Assembly: GCF_029637605.1 (NCBI RefSeq)
Contig: NZ_CP121261.1
Span: 434,001 to 498,000, forward strand
DNA: 64,000 bases
Source: Achromobacter spanius
GTDB lineage: Bacteria; Pseudomonadota; Gammaproteobacteria; Burkholderiales; Burkholderiaceae_B
Direction of reading: 5' to 3'
The position numbers and the translations under genes were made by a program. Below the pieces are notes generated by a model that was not told the DNA's origin, did not search any database, and saw only the letters and a list, made by a program, of their open reading frames with translations. Of this stretch, positions 48,329 through 56,371 are shown one piece after another (positions within the stretch are counted from its first letter, which is position 1; each line of letters starts with the position of its first letter).

Positions 48329-49210
48329 CTACAGCGCAGCCTCTTCAACTATCCAGTCCAGGAACGCACGCACTTCCGAGCGTTCCGCAGCCCCTGGCCG
48401 AGTCACCGCGTAATACGCGAATCGCGCGGGCCACGGCTTGTCCAGGACCTGCACGAGCCGACCCGCCGCGATTTCATCTTGGGCATAGGCTTCTGGAACC
48501 AGCGCCAAGCCTTGGCCCGCTTCTGCCGCGCGGATCAGCAGGAAGTCATCCTCGAATGTGTTGCCGCGCTCTGCGCGCGCGTCGTCATCGACCCCGTGCG
48601 CCTTCAGCCAAAGCGACCAATCCGCGCGGTCGGAATCATGCAGCAGGGGGTAGTTGAGGCAATTGCGGGCTTCACGGATCTCCGCCTGCTGGTTCTGCAT
48701 AAAGGCGGGCGAAGCCACGGGTATCAATACGGGTGCCATCAGCGGCCTGACATCCAGCCCGGGATAGTCGCCCAGCCCATGGCGCAAAGCCATGTCCACG
48801 CGATCACGGCGCAGGTCAACCAGCTCGGACGTGGCTTCCACGCGGACTTCGATATCGGGGTGCAATTGCTTGAAGCGTCCCAGCCTGGGCACCAGCCAGG
48901 AAGCTGCGAAGGAGGCGACCGTACTGACCGTCAGACTCTTGCCGCCCTTGGCTGCTTCCAAGGCATGTACCGCCTGGTCAATTTGAAGGAACGCATTCAG
49001 TAGCTTGGGGTGGAAGCTTGCGCCGGCAGCGGTCAGGCGCATGCCAAGGCGCTCGCGCTCCAGCAATACAACGCCCAGGCGGTCTTCCAGCAATCGAATT
49101 TGTTGGCTCACCGCGCCTGGCGTGACGTGCAGCGCCTGTGCCGCGGCCTTGATGCTGCCGCGCTGTCCCACTTCCACAAAGGTGCGCAGCGCTTGCAAGG
49201 GATAAGTCAT
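48329..49210 (-). CDS. LysR-family regulator, GcvA-like
   Basis: 293 residues. Helix-turn-helix LRTFVEVGQRGSIKAAAQAL, VTPGAVSQQIRLLEDRLG; effector domain with TVSTVASFAASWLVPRLGRF and the GcvA-type phrase VDMALRHGLGDYPGL. It is divergent from the glutathione-transferase-like gene (49330) across a 119-base AT-rich spacer with a TTTAG/CTAAA dyad just upstream of its start. It probably controls the GST and flavin oxygenase genes. It converges with the MarR gene over 141 bases that hold no gene. Confidence 0.92.
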   Translation of the reverse strand: MTYPLQALRTFVEVGQRGSIKAAAQALHVTPGAVSQQIRLLEDRLGVVLLERERLGMRLTAAGASFHPKLLNAFLQIDQAVHALEAAKGGKSLTVSTVASFAASWLVPRLGRFKQLHPDIEVRVEATSELVDLRRDRVDMALRHGLGDYPGLDVRPLMAPVLIPVASPAFMQNQQAEIREARNCLNYPLLHDSDRADWSLWLKAHGVDDDARAERGNTFEDDFLLIRAAEAGQGLALVPEAYAQDEIAAGRLVQVLDKPWPARFAYYAVTRPGAAERSEVRAFLDWIVEEAAL

Positions 49211-49216
49211 TTGGAG

Positions 49217-49231
49217 TTTAGATTTACTAAA
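49217..49231. promoter_or_regulatory. Dyad in the LysR/GST divergent spacer
   Basis: TTTAG-ATTTA-CTAAA, a 5-base inverted repeat about 7 bases upstream of the LysR start. The position fits autoregulation; the short arms make it a weak call. Confidence 0.35.
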
Positions 49232-49329
49232 TTTAATTGGCAGAAAGCATCGCTTCTAACGAAGCAGAATAAGCATGAGAATTCGTGCTCCCCCTGCGAA
49301 CCCATTAATTTAGTTTATCTATAGCCGCT

Positions 49330-49953
49330 ATGCTGCATCTTTATTCAGACAGTTCGCCCAATGGCTTCAAGGCAAGCATTGCACTAGAAGAGCTTGCCTT
49401 GCCGTATCGCCTGCACCACGTGCGCATCGATGAAGGCGAACATCGCCAGCCGGACTTTCTTGCGCTGAACCCGCATGGCCGCATTCCCGTGCTGGCGGAC
49501 AGCGAGACGGGCGTGGTGCTTTTTGAATCCGCGGCCATTCTTCTGTACCTGGCTGACAAGACGGGCAAGCTGCTGCCCCCGGACCCGCTTGCCCGCTGGG
49601 AAGCCATCAAGTGGTTGCAGTTCCACGCGTCCAGCGTGGGGCCGATGCTGGGCCAGCGCGTGCACTTCGAGCTCTTTGCGCCGGAACCCATCCCCAGCGC
49701 CATCGACCGATATCGGCGTCTTACCGAAGACGCGTTCGTGGTGCTGGATCGCGTGCTGGCAAATCGCGCTTATCTGGCCGGTGATGACTATTCCATCGCG
49801 GACATCGCCCATTTCGGCTGGACGCACATCGCGCGAATCATCCATTTCGACTTCAGCCGGCATCGTCACTTGAGCGCATGGCATGAACGCGTGGCGGATC
49901 GACCCGCCGTGCGCAAGGGCATCACGTTACCGGCACCGGCAACCGGCGCGTGA
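49330..49953 (+). CDS. Glutathione S-transferase family protein (YfcG/Ure2-like)
   Basis: 207 residues. Thioredoxin-like N-terminal domain with LYSDSSPNGFKASIALEELA (Ser/Asn in place of the classical Tyr, as in the nu-class YfcG group), NPHGRIPVLAD and the glutathione gamma-glutamyl site FESAAILLYLADK; all-helical C-terminal domain with DYSIADIAHFGW (N-capping box). Members reduce disulphides or conjugate electrophiles. It lies 50 bases upstream of the flavin monooxygenase and is probably co-transcribed. Confidence 0.92.
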   Translation: MLHLYSDSSPNGFKASIALEELALPYRLHHVRIDEGEHRQPDFLALNPHGRIPVLADSETGVVLFESAAILLYLADKTGKLLPPDPLARWEAIKWLQFHASSVGPMLGQRVHFELFAPEPIPSAIDRYRRLTEDAFVVLDRVLANRAYLAGDDYSIADIAHFGWTHIARIIHFDFSRHRHLSAWHERVADRPAVRKGITLPAPATGA

Positions 49954-50003
49954 AGACAAGGCACGGCCCAACCACCACCCGATCACAATCCGACCACAAC
50001 CCA

Positions 50004-51041
50004 ATGAACGCAACCCACTTTCCCGCACACACGAGCGGCGCGTCCTACGCCGCGTTTTACGCACACCCCGGATACCGTCGCATGTTCGCGCCGGATAAAT
50101 TAACCGTTGGCATCTTTCTGCCGCTGCGCCACTACGCGGGCGACATGAGCGTGCTCGCCGGCCAGGCCGACCTGGTCAGCCAGATCGACAGGCAGGGCTT
50201 CGCCGCCGTCTGGGTCCGCGACGTGCCCTTGTTCGATCCGTCCTTTGGAGACGCCGGGCAGGTGTTCGACCCTTTCACCTATCTTGCGTACCTGGCCGCG
50301 CGTACGAAGCACGTGGCACTGGCCACCGGCAGCGCCGTTGTCTCTTTGCGTCACCCCATCGACCTTACCAAAGCCGCCACAACGATTGATCAGTTGTCTG
50401 GCGGCCGCCTGGTGATGGGCGTGGCGTCCGGCGACAGGCCGATTGAGTTCCCGGCTTATGGGCTGGAACACGGGGATAGGGCAGGGCGCTTCGCCCAAGC
50501 GCTCAGCTACATGCGCCAGCTTATGCAGGCCGGGCCGTTGGCCATCGATTCCCCGCTGGGTCACTTCAAGGGCGCCGAGTTCCTGCCCAAGCCCGTCGCG
50601 GGCGCGATTCCGATGATGGTGACGGGCTCGTCCGGCCAATCGCTCGCGTGGATTGCCGAACACGCGGATGGTTGGCTGACGTACCCCAACGCAACCCATA
50701 CCGCCACAGGCCCTCAGCATCTGGCCGAAAAAATCCGTGCCTGGCGCGACCTTATTCCCGGGGGCGCATTTCGTCCGCACATGACCAACGAATGGATTGA
50801 TCTGGTGGATGACCCCGACCATCCGCGCACGCCGTTGCACGGCGGCTATGTGCTGCGCACCGGGCGCAAGGGCCTGATGACGCTGTTGGAAGCGTGGCAG
50901 GCGGCGGGCGTGAACCACGCCGCCCTGGGAATACAGTTTTCGCAGCGCCCGGCATCCGAGGTGTTGGAGGAACTGGCCGCCGACGTGCTGCCGCATTTTC
51001 CATCGCACGGGGCGGTGCCTGCGTCGACGGTTGCGTGGTGA
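50004..51041 (+). CDS. LLM-class flavin-dependent oxidoreductase
   Basis: 345 residues from the ATG at 50004. Luciferase-like TIM barrel: LTVGIFLPLRHYAGDMSVLA, DRQGFAAVWVRDVPLFDPSF, HVALATGSAVVSLRHPIDLT (flavin contact), LSGGRLVMGVASGD and IPMMVTGSSGQSLAWIAEHA. It uses reduced FMN to oxygenate or oxidise a small molecule; the closest themes are alkanesulfonate or nitrilotriacetate-type monooxygenases, but no substrate can be named. No strong ribosome site, so coupling to the GST gene is plausible. Confidence 0.88.
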   Translation: MNATHFPAHTSGASYAAFYAHPGYRRMFAPDKLTVGIFLPLRHYAGDMSVLAGQADLVSQIDRQGFAAVWVRDVPLFDPSFGDAGQVFDPFTYLAYLAARTKHVALATGSAVVSLRHPIDLTKAATTIDQLSGGRLVMGVASGDRPIEFPAYGLEHGDRAGRFAQALSYMRQLMQAGPLAIDSPLGHFKGAEFLPKPVAGAIPMMVTGSSGQSLAWIAEHADGWLTYPNATHTATGPQHLAEKIRAWRDLIPGGAFRPHMTNEWIDLVDDPDHPRTPLHGGYVLRTGRKGLMTLLEAWQAAGVNHAALGIQFSQRPASEVLEELAADVLPHFPSHGAVPASTVAW

Positions 51042-51125
51042 AGGCCTTGCGCAAGCCGTCCGGCCGGGGAGGGTGACGCGATAGCGGCGACGGCGGAAAG
51101 GGGCCCCGGTGACGGGCCCGCCGCC

Positions 51126-52106
51126 TCAATTCACCTGGATCTTCGCGCTGTCGATAATCTGCTTCCAGCGTCGTGTTTCCTCGGCGGACAGCTTCGCCAG
51201 GTCTTCGCTGCTGCCCGGGAACGGCACCGCGCCTTGCTCAGCCAGTTGCTCCTCCATCGCCTTGTCGCGGGCCAGGGCGACGACCGTGTCCTGCAGTTTG
51301 CGCAGCACCTGCGGATCGGTGCCGGCCGGCGCCATCACGCCATACCAGGACTCGACGACCGCGTTCTTCACACCGGCCTCGGCCAGCGTCGGGATATCGG
51401 CGATGGCATCGCTGCGCTTGTCGCTGGCCACCGCCAGCACCCGCACCTGCCCTGAATTCACGTAGGGCAGCACATTCGGCAGGTTGGCAAACAGCACCTG
51501 TACCTGGCCCGACAGCAGGTCCGACGTCGCGGGACCCGCGCCGCGATACGGCACGTGCTCGAAGCGGGCGCCGGAACGGAACATGAACAGCTCGCCCGTC
51601 ATGTGATTGACTGAACCGATGCCGGCCGATGCCATGTTCAGCTTGCCGGGATTGGCCTTGCCATAGGCCACCAGTTCGGCCACGGTCGTGGCCGGTGTGT
51701 TCTTGGACACCGCCAGCACATTGGGTACCGTCGAAAACAGCGCTACCGGCGCGAAATCCTTGTCAGCGTTGTAGGGCAGGCTTTTCGATATCAGCGGCTG
51801 AATCGACTGCTGTCCCATCGTCGCCAGCAGCAGCGTATAGCCGTCCGGCGCCGCTTTGGCCACGAAGTTGGCGCCGATGCTGCCACCCCCGCCGGGCTTG
51901 TTTTCCACAATGACTGTCTGCCCCAGCGTCTCGGACATGCGGTTGGCCAGCAAGCGTCCCATCAGGTTGACCGTGCCGCCTGGGGCGAACGGAACCACCA
52001 GCGTGATCGGCTTGCTGGGATAGTCGCTAGCCGCGTGGGCCAACGGGTTGAGGCTGATGGCCGCGGTCAGCGCCGCCGCAAAAGAAAGTGCTTTGACTTT
52101 GAACAT
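51126..52106 (-). CDS. Bug/TctC-family periplasmic solute receptor
   Basis: 326 residues with a standard Sec signal (KALSFAAALTAAISLNPLAHA). Binding loops are VVPFAPGGTVNLMGRL, VENKPGGGGSIGANF and HVPYRGAGPATSDLLSGQ. It follows the lyase gene by 42 bases and shares its operon, so it likely brings in the lyase substrate, perhaps an N-substituted amino or dicarboxylic acid. It converges with the flavin oxygenase gene. Confidence 0.9.
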   Translation of the reverse strand: MFKVKALSFAAALTAAISLNPLAHAASDYPSKPITLVVPFAPGGTVNLMGRLLANRMSETLGQTVIVENKPGGGGSIGANFVAKAAPDGYTLLLATMGQQSIQPLISKSLPYNADKDFAPVALFSTVPNVLAVSKNTPATTVAELVAYGKANPGKLNMASAGIGSVNHMTGELFMFRSGARFEHVPYRGAGPATSDLLSGQVQVLFANLPNVLPYVNSGQVRVLAVASDKRSDAIADIPTLAEAGVKNAVVESWYGVMAPAGTDPQVLRKLQDTVVALARDKAMEEQLAEQGAVPFPGSSEDLAKLSAEETRRWKQIIDSAKIQVN

Positions 52107-52148
52107 GATTGAATTCCCCTTGCCTTGGTTGATTTATACGGCGAAGCC

Positions 52149-53672
52149 TCAGGCGGCGGCTACGCCAGATTCCTGGTTGACCAGCGCATTGACGCGCCGG
52201 CGCAGCATTTCGCTGGCGTCGGCGGCGCGTTGCCGCGCCGCGTCAATCACCGCCTGCCGCGCGTCTAGAATCGTTTGCTGTTCCCGCAGATGTACTCGCA
52301 CCGATTGCGGTGCCGGGCCGCCTAGCGACACACGCGCGGCCACGTTGCGCACCGGGTCCAGGCAGGCGGCGATGTCGTCGGCCGCCAGTGCCACCGGCCG
52401 GCCCAACTGTTCTTGCGCAGCGGCCGAAATCATGGCTGGGGTGATGGCGTGCGCCGGCAAACCCTGCTCCAGCGCCTGCCGAACCACCGCGCCGATGATA
52501 TGGTGCGCATCGCGAAACGAGGCGTCGGCCTTGCGCACCAACAGGTCCGCAAGATCGGTCACGGTCGAGAAATCATCCGCTGCGCGTGCCGCCATGCGCG
52601 CCCGGTTGGGCTCGACCTGCTCCACCAGCAGGCGCATCAGTTCCAGCGCCTTCAGAGATTCTTCGCAGGCTTCCCAGCAGGTGCGCGTGCTTTCCCGGCT
52701 GCTGTCGCCGGAGTGGGTGAAATGGGTGGACTTGACCGTGGATAGTGCTGCGGCGGTCAGGCCGATCAGGTGCCCCGTCTTGCCGCGCAGGTACTCCAGC
52801 ACCGCCGGATTCTTTTTCTGCGGCATGATGCTGGACGTGCTGGCGATACTGTCCGGGAACGACAGGTAGCCGAATTCGGGCGTGGACCAGATATAAAAAT
52901 CCTGCACCATGCGGCTGCAGGTCACCATCATGATCGACAGCGTTGCGCTGAGTTCCAGCGCGAAATCGCGTGACGCCACGGCATCCAACGCATTGGCCAG
53001 CGGCGCGCTGAAGCCCAGCATGGCGCTGGTGTCGGCACGGTCGATCGGAAACGACGTGCCCGCCAAGGCGCAGGCGCCCAGCGGCGAGGCGTCCGCCGTG
53101 TCCAGCGCGTGCGCCAGGCGGCCGATGTCGCGCGACCAGGCATCCACCAGCGCCGACAGGTAATAGCCATAGGTAATGGGTTGCGCTGCCTGCATGTGGG
53201 TGTAGCCCGGCATCACCCAATCGGCATAGCGCTCGGCCTGGGCCAAGGCGACGCGCGCCACCTCGATCAGCGCGGTAGCGATGCGGGCGGCGAAATCGCG
53301 GGCTCGCATGCGGTCGATGGTAGCGCCGATGTCATTGCGGCTTCTTGCGGTGTGCAGACGGCCGCCCAGCTCCTGGCCAACCGCTTTGATCAGGTGCGCC
53401 TCGTAGTTGAAATAGGCCTCTTCACGCGCCGGGTCCAGTTCAACCGCATGGGGCCCGTCGGCCTGCATTGTGAGCAGCGCGCGCGCCAGACGCAGCGTGG
53501 CGTCGTGTTCCAGGATGCCTTGCTCGCGCAGCATCAGCAGGTGCGCCAGGTTGATCTGGGTAAGCATCTCGAAATTGGTGAAGAACTCCCGGTTCAGGCG
53601 CGGAAGGAAAATGTGCTGCAGCACCTCTTTGGCAAGAGGTTGCTTGAGACGGGCGCTGACTTTGGATTCCAT
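52149..53672 (-). CDS. Argininosuccinate-lyase-like enzyme of the fumarase/aspartase superfamily
   Basis: 507-residue beta-eliminating lyase. Superfamily signature SIASTSSIMPQKKNPAVLEY (flexible loop with the catalytic Ser), GRLHTARSRNDIGATIDRMR, and PGYTHMQAAQPITYGYYL; CALAGTSFPIDR is ASL-like. It resembles ArgH, but it lies in a catabolic setting with a Bug receptor and a divergent LysR regulator and has a long C-terminal tail (about 450-507), so it more likely releases fumarate from an imported N-succinyl-type compound (as EDDS lyase does) than makes arginine. This role is inferred. Confidence 0.85.
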   Translation of the reverse strand: MESKVSARLKQPLAKEVLQHIFLPRLNREFFTNFEMLTQINLAHLLMLREQGILEHDATLRLARALLTMQADGPHAVELDPAREEAYFNYEAHLIKAVGQELGGRLHTARSRNDIGATIDRMRARDFAARIATALIEVARVALAQAERYADWVMPGYTHMQAAQPITYGYYLSALVDAWSRDIGRLAHALDTADASPLGACALAGTSFPIDRADTSAMLGFSAPLANALDAVASRDFALELSATLSIMMVTCSRMVQDFYIWSTPEFGYLSFPDSIASTSSIMPQKKNPAVLEYLRGKTGHLIGLTAAALSTVKSTHFTHSGDSSRESTRTCWEACEESLKALELMRLLVEQVEPNRARMAARAADDFSTVTDLADLLVRKADASFRDAHHIIGAVVRQALEQGLPAHAITPAMISAAAQEQLGRPVALAADDIAACLDPVRNVAARVSLGGPAPQSVRVHLREQQTILDARQAVIDAARQRAADASEMLRRRVNALVNQESGVAAA

Positions 53673-53730
53673 ATCGGTCCGGTGGCTGTGAGGCTTAAAA
53701 CCGTAGTCTCCCGCCGCGCCAATTCATGCG

Positions 53731-53777
53731 TCAAATCAGAGTTTTACGGCTTCAAATACAAAACTGATATGATTTGA
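53731..53777. promoter_or_regulatory. Complex dyad in the lyase/LysR divergent spacer
   Basis: Outer perfect arms TCAAATCA (53731-53738) and TGATTTGA (53770-53777), with inner arms AGTTTT (53740-53745) and AAAACT (53760-53765). Both pairs are nearly concentric. It lies 29 bases before the LysR start codon and 59 before the lyase, as expected for a LysR recognition plus activation site. Confidence 0.6.
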
Positions 53778-53805
53778 ACGCTCATTTCCGGACCCGATCC
53801 CGCGC

Positions 53806-54705
53806 ATGAATTTCAAACAAGTCGAGGCCTTTCGCGCCGTCATGATGACCCGCTCCATGACCACCGCGGCGGGCCTGCTGCACACGTCGCAACCGAACGT
53901 CAGCCGCTGGATCGCGCTGCTTGAGAAGGCGCTGGGCTTCGTGCTTTTTCAGCGGGTCGGCACCCGCATCATCCCCACGCCCGAGGCCGAAGCGTTCTAC
54001 GCCGACGTCGAACGCGCCTTCATCGGCCTTGAATCGCTGAACGACAGCGCCAGTTCCATACGCCGTCGTGGCACCGGCCTGTTGCGCGTCGGCGCGGTCG
54101 GCTCCATCACCCAGTGCGTGTTGCCCGACGCGATCGCGCTGTTCCGGCGCAAGTTCTCGGACATCCCGGTGGTGGTCAACACCGGCGGTTCGGACGTGGT
54201 CGCCAAGTGGCTGGCCACCGGCGTCTGCGACATCGGCTTTTGCTCGCTGCATACCGATCTGCCCGGCGTGCGCTACGAGCGCATCAACACGGCCCATGGC
54301 GTCGGCATCGTGCCGCGCACCCATCGCTTGGCGACGAAAAGGAAACTGGCGCCGACGGACTTCCGCGACGAGAACTTCATCTCGCTACCCACCGGCAGTT
54401 TCAACCGCGCCGCCATCGATCGCCTCTTTCCCGACGATGCGCGCATCCTCTCGATCGAAACCCCCTATGCGACCACCATCTGCAGCATGGTCGCCAAGGG
54501 GTTGGGCGTCTCTATCGTCAACCCCGTGGTGCCGCGCGCCCTGGGCATTTCCGCGCTGCGTGAAATCCCGTTTTCGGAAAAGGTGGAATTTCACAGCTAT
54601 GCCGTTACCTCCGACCACTTCCCGGTCAGCACGTTAGCGCGGCGTATGGCCGAATGCGTGCGCGAGACCTTGGCCGCGGTCAATGCGCCGGCCAAGCGAC
54701 GCTGA
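53806..54705 (+). CDS. LysR-family regulator of the lyase/Bug operon
   Basis: 299 residues. The helix-turn-helix reads FKQVEAFRAVMMTRSMTTAA and LHTSQPNVSRWIALLEKALG, then FVLFQRVGTRIIPTPEA. The effector domain holds LLRVGAVGSITQCVLPDAI and GLGVSIVNPVVPRAL. The style resembles regulators of amino-acid catabolism (NocR/OccR-like), which fits control of a lyase acting on an amino-acid adduct. It is divergent from the lyase gene. Confidence 0.92.
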   Translation: MNFKQVEAFRAVMMTRSMTTAAGLLHTSQPNVSRWIALLEKALGFVLFQRVGTRIIPTPEAEAFYADVERAFIGLESLNDSASSIRRRGTGLLRVGAVGSITQCVLPDAIALFRRKFSDIPVVVNTGGSDVVAKWLATGVCDIGFCSLHTDLPGVRYERINTAHGVGIVPRTHRLATKRKLAPTDFRDENFISLPTGSFNRAAIDRLFPDDARILSIETPYATTICSMVAKGLGVSIVNPVVPRALGISALREIPFSEKVEFHSYAVTSDHFPVSTLARRMAECVRETLAAVNAPAKRR

Positions 54706-54736
54706 CGGCCCGATGAAACTTCTCGACAAGATCAAT

Positions 54737-54755
54737 AATGATTACAATTCCCATT
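54737..54755. promoter_or_regulatory. Fur-box-like site before FecI-type sigma gene 1
   Basis: AATGATTACAATTCCCATT, 14 of 19 matches to the Fur-type consensus AATGAGAATCATTCTCATT, 31 bases before the sigma-factor start codon. Confidence 0.65.
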
Positions 54756-54786
54756 CGTAAATTTGGGAAGCGATCGCGCTGCCGCC

Positions 54787-55314
54787 ATGTCGTCCTTGGA
54801 ATCTCTGGAGCACCGCGAGCTGGGCTTGCTCTACCGCGACCACCACGGGTGGCTGCGGAGTTGGCTGCAACGGCGCTTGAGCGTGCCCGCCGAAGCTGCT
54901 GACCTGACGCAGGACACCTTCATGCGCCTGCTGGCATCGCCGGCGTCGATGGCGCAGTTGCAGGGGGTGCGGCAACCGCGCAGTTTTCTGGCAACGGTGG
55001 CTCAACGCACGTTGGTGGATCACATCCGCCGCCAAGTCTTGGAACGCGCCTGGCTGGAAACGCTGGCGCAGCAGCCCGAGGCGCACGCCATTTCCCCCGA
55101 GACGCAGGCCATCCTGCTGGAAACCATCCGCGAGATCGACGCCATGCTGCACGGCCTGGGGCACAAGGTGCGACGCGCCTTCCTGATGTCTCAGCTTGAA
55201 GGCGCCAGCTATGCGGACATCGCCGGGCAGTTGGGCGTCACGGTCAGTTCGGTCAAGAAGTACATGGCGCGCGCCACCGAGCATTGCCTGGTGTATGCCT
55301 TGGAAAGGCAGTAG
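54787..55314 (+). CDS. FecI-type ECF RNA polymerase sigma factor 1
   Basis: 175 residues from the ATG at 54787. Region 2 holds LLYRDHHGWLRSWLQRRL, AADLTQDTFMRLLA and PRSFLATVAQRTLVDHIRRQ; region 4 holds LLETIREIDAMLHGLGHKVR and ASYADIAGQLGVTVSSVKKY. It is held inactive or activated by the FecR-type protein encoded 5 bases downstream and should transcribe the receptor gene at 56372. A Fur-like site in front of it implies iron repression. Confidence 0.93.
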   Translation: MSSLESLEHRELGLLYRDHHGWLRSWLQRRLSVPAEAADLTQDTFMRLLASPASMAQLQGVRQPRSFLATVAQRTLVDHIRRQVLERAWLETLAQQPEAHAISPETQAILLETIREIDAMLHGLGHKVRRAFLMSQLEGASYADIAGQLGVTVSSVKKYMARATEHCLVYALERQ

Positions 55315-55319
55315 CGCCG

Positions 55320-56282
55320 ATGGCCGACAAGACCATCACCGCGGCGGCGCAATGGTATGCGCGCTTGTGCGCCGACGACGTCAGCGCGGCCGATGTGGCG
55401 GCGCATGGCCGCTGGCTAGCGGCCGACCCGGAACACGCGCGCATCTGGCGCCAGGTGGAGCGGCTGCGCGGCACCTTGGGCTCGGCGCCCGCCCGGCTTG
55501 CCGCCGACACGCTGAACCGCGCCGATCATCACTTCGCGCGGCGACGCGCCGTCTTGCGCAGCAGCCTGGGCGCGGTGGCGCTGATGGGCGCGGGCGGTGT
55601 GCTGGCCTGGCGCGTCTTGCCGGTTGAGCAGATGGTGGCCGGATATCTGGCCGACTACCGTATGGGCACGGGCGAACGCCGCGAGCTCTTGCTGACGGAC
55701 GGCACGTTGCTGTGGTTGGACAGCGCCAGCGCGGTGGATGTGGCGGTGGACGCACGCGGGCGCCACATCACCGTGCATGCCGGCGAAGTCCTGATCGATA
55801 CCGAACACGCTACGCCGGGCCTGCCGCCGCTACGGGTGAGCACGCGCCACGGCACCGTGCGCCCCTTGGGCACGCGCTTCACGGTCAACCGGCTGGATGA
55901 CATGACGCGCGTGGCGGTGCTGCGCCATGCGGTCGAACTGCTGCCGGCCGATGGCGGGGCGGCGCTGGTGCTGAAGGCGGGCGAACAAGGCGTGCTGCAA
56001 ACGGCCGCCGCCCGCAATGAAGGCGCGATCACCGGCGAACCCGACGCCTGGACGCGCGGCCTGTTGGTCGTGGATGGCATGCGCCTGGCCGACTTCGTGG
56101 CCCAATTGGATCGCTACCGTCCGGGCCACCTGCGCTGCGACGAGGCGGTTGCGCAGTTGCGTGTGTCGGGCGCGTTTCCCATTGACGACACCGACCGCGC
56201 GCTGGCCGCCGTGGAACGCGCCTTGCCCGTGCGGGTATCCCGCTTTACCCGCTACTACACCCGGATCACCACCCGGGGCTGA
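55320..56282 (+). CDS. FecR-type anti-sigma regulator 1
   Basis: 320 residues from the ATG at 55320. Cytoplasmic N-terminal domain (AAQWYARLCADDVSAADVAA, GRWLAADPEHARIWRQVERL), one membrane helix (SSLGAVALMGAGGVLAWRVL), then the periplasmic FecR domain (GTGERRELLLTDGTLLWLDS, GTRFTVNRLDD) and a C-terminal STN-like part (DRYRPGHLRCDEAVAQLRVS) that contacts the signalling domain of the receptor. It passes the siderophore signal to the sigma factor encoded upstream. Confidence 0.92.
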   Translation: MADKTITAAAQWYARLCADDVSAADVAAHGRWLAADPEHARIWRQVERLRGTLGSAPARLAADTLNRADHHFARRRAVLRSSLGAVALMGAGGVLAWRVLPVEQMVAGYLADYRMGTGERRELLLTDGTLLWLDSASAVDVAVDARGRHITVHAGEVLIDTEHATPGLPPLRVSTRHGTVRPLGTRFTVNRLDDMTRVAVLRHAVELLPADGGAALVLKAGEQGVLQTAAARNEGAITGEPDAWTRGLLVVDGMRLADFVAQLDRYRPGHLRCDEAVAQLRVSGAFPIDDTDRALAAVERALPVRVSRFTRYYTRITTRG

Positions 56283-56371
56283 ATTTATTTTCGCCGGGCA
56301 TTGTCCTTTTTCCGCGCTCATCCGACTTAGCAGGGATTACGTCGGATTTGATTCACGGAAACCTTCATCCC

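Noticed and set aside
54763..54786. Upstream start for sigma factor 1
   Set aside because: The ATG at 54787 fits the family N-terminus; the extension has no supporting ribosome site and approaches the Fur-like site.
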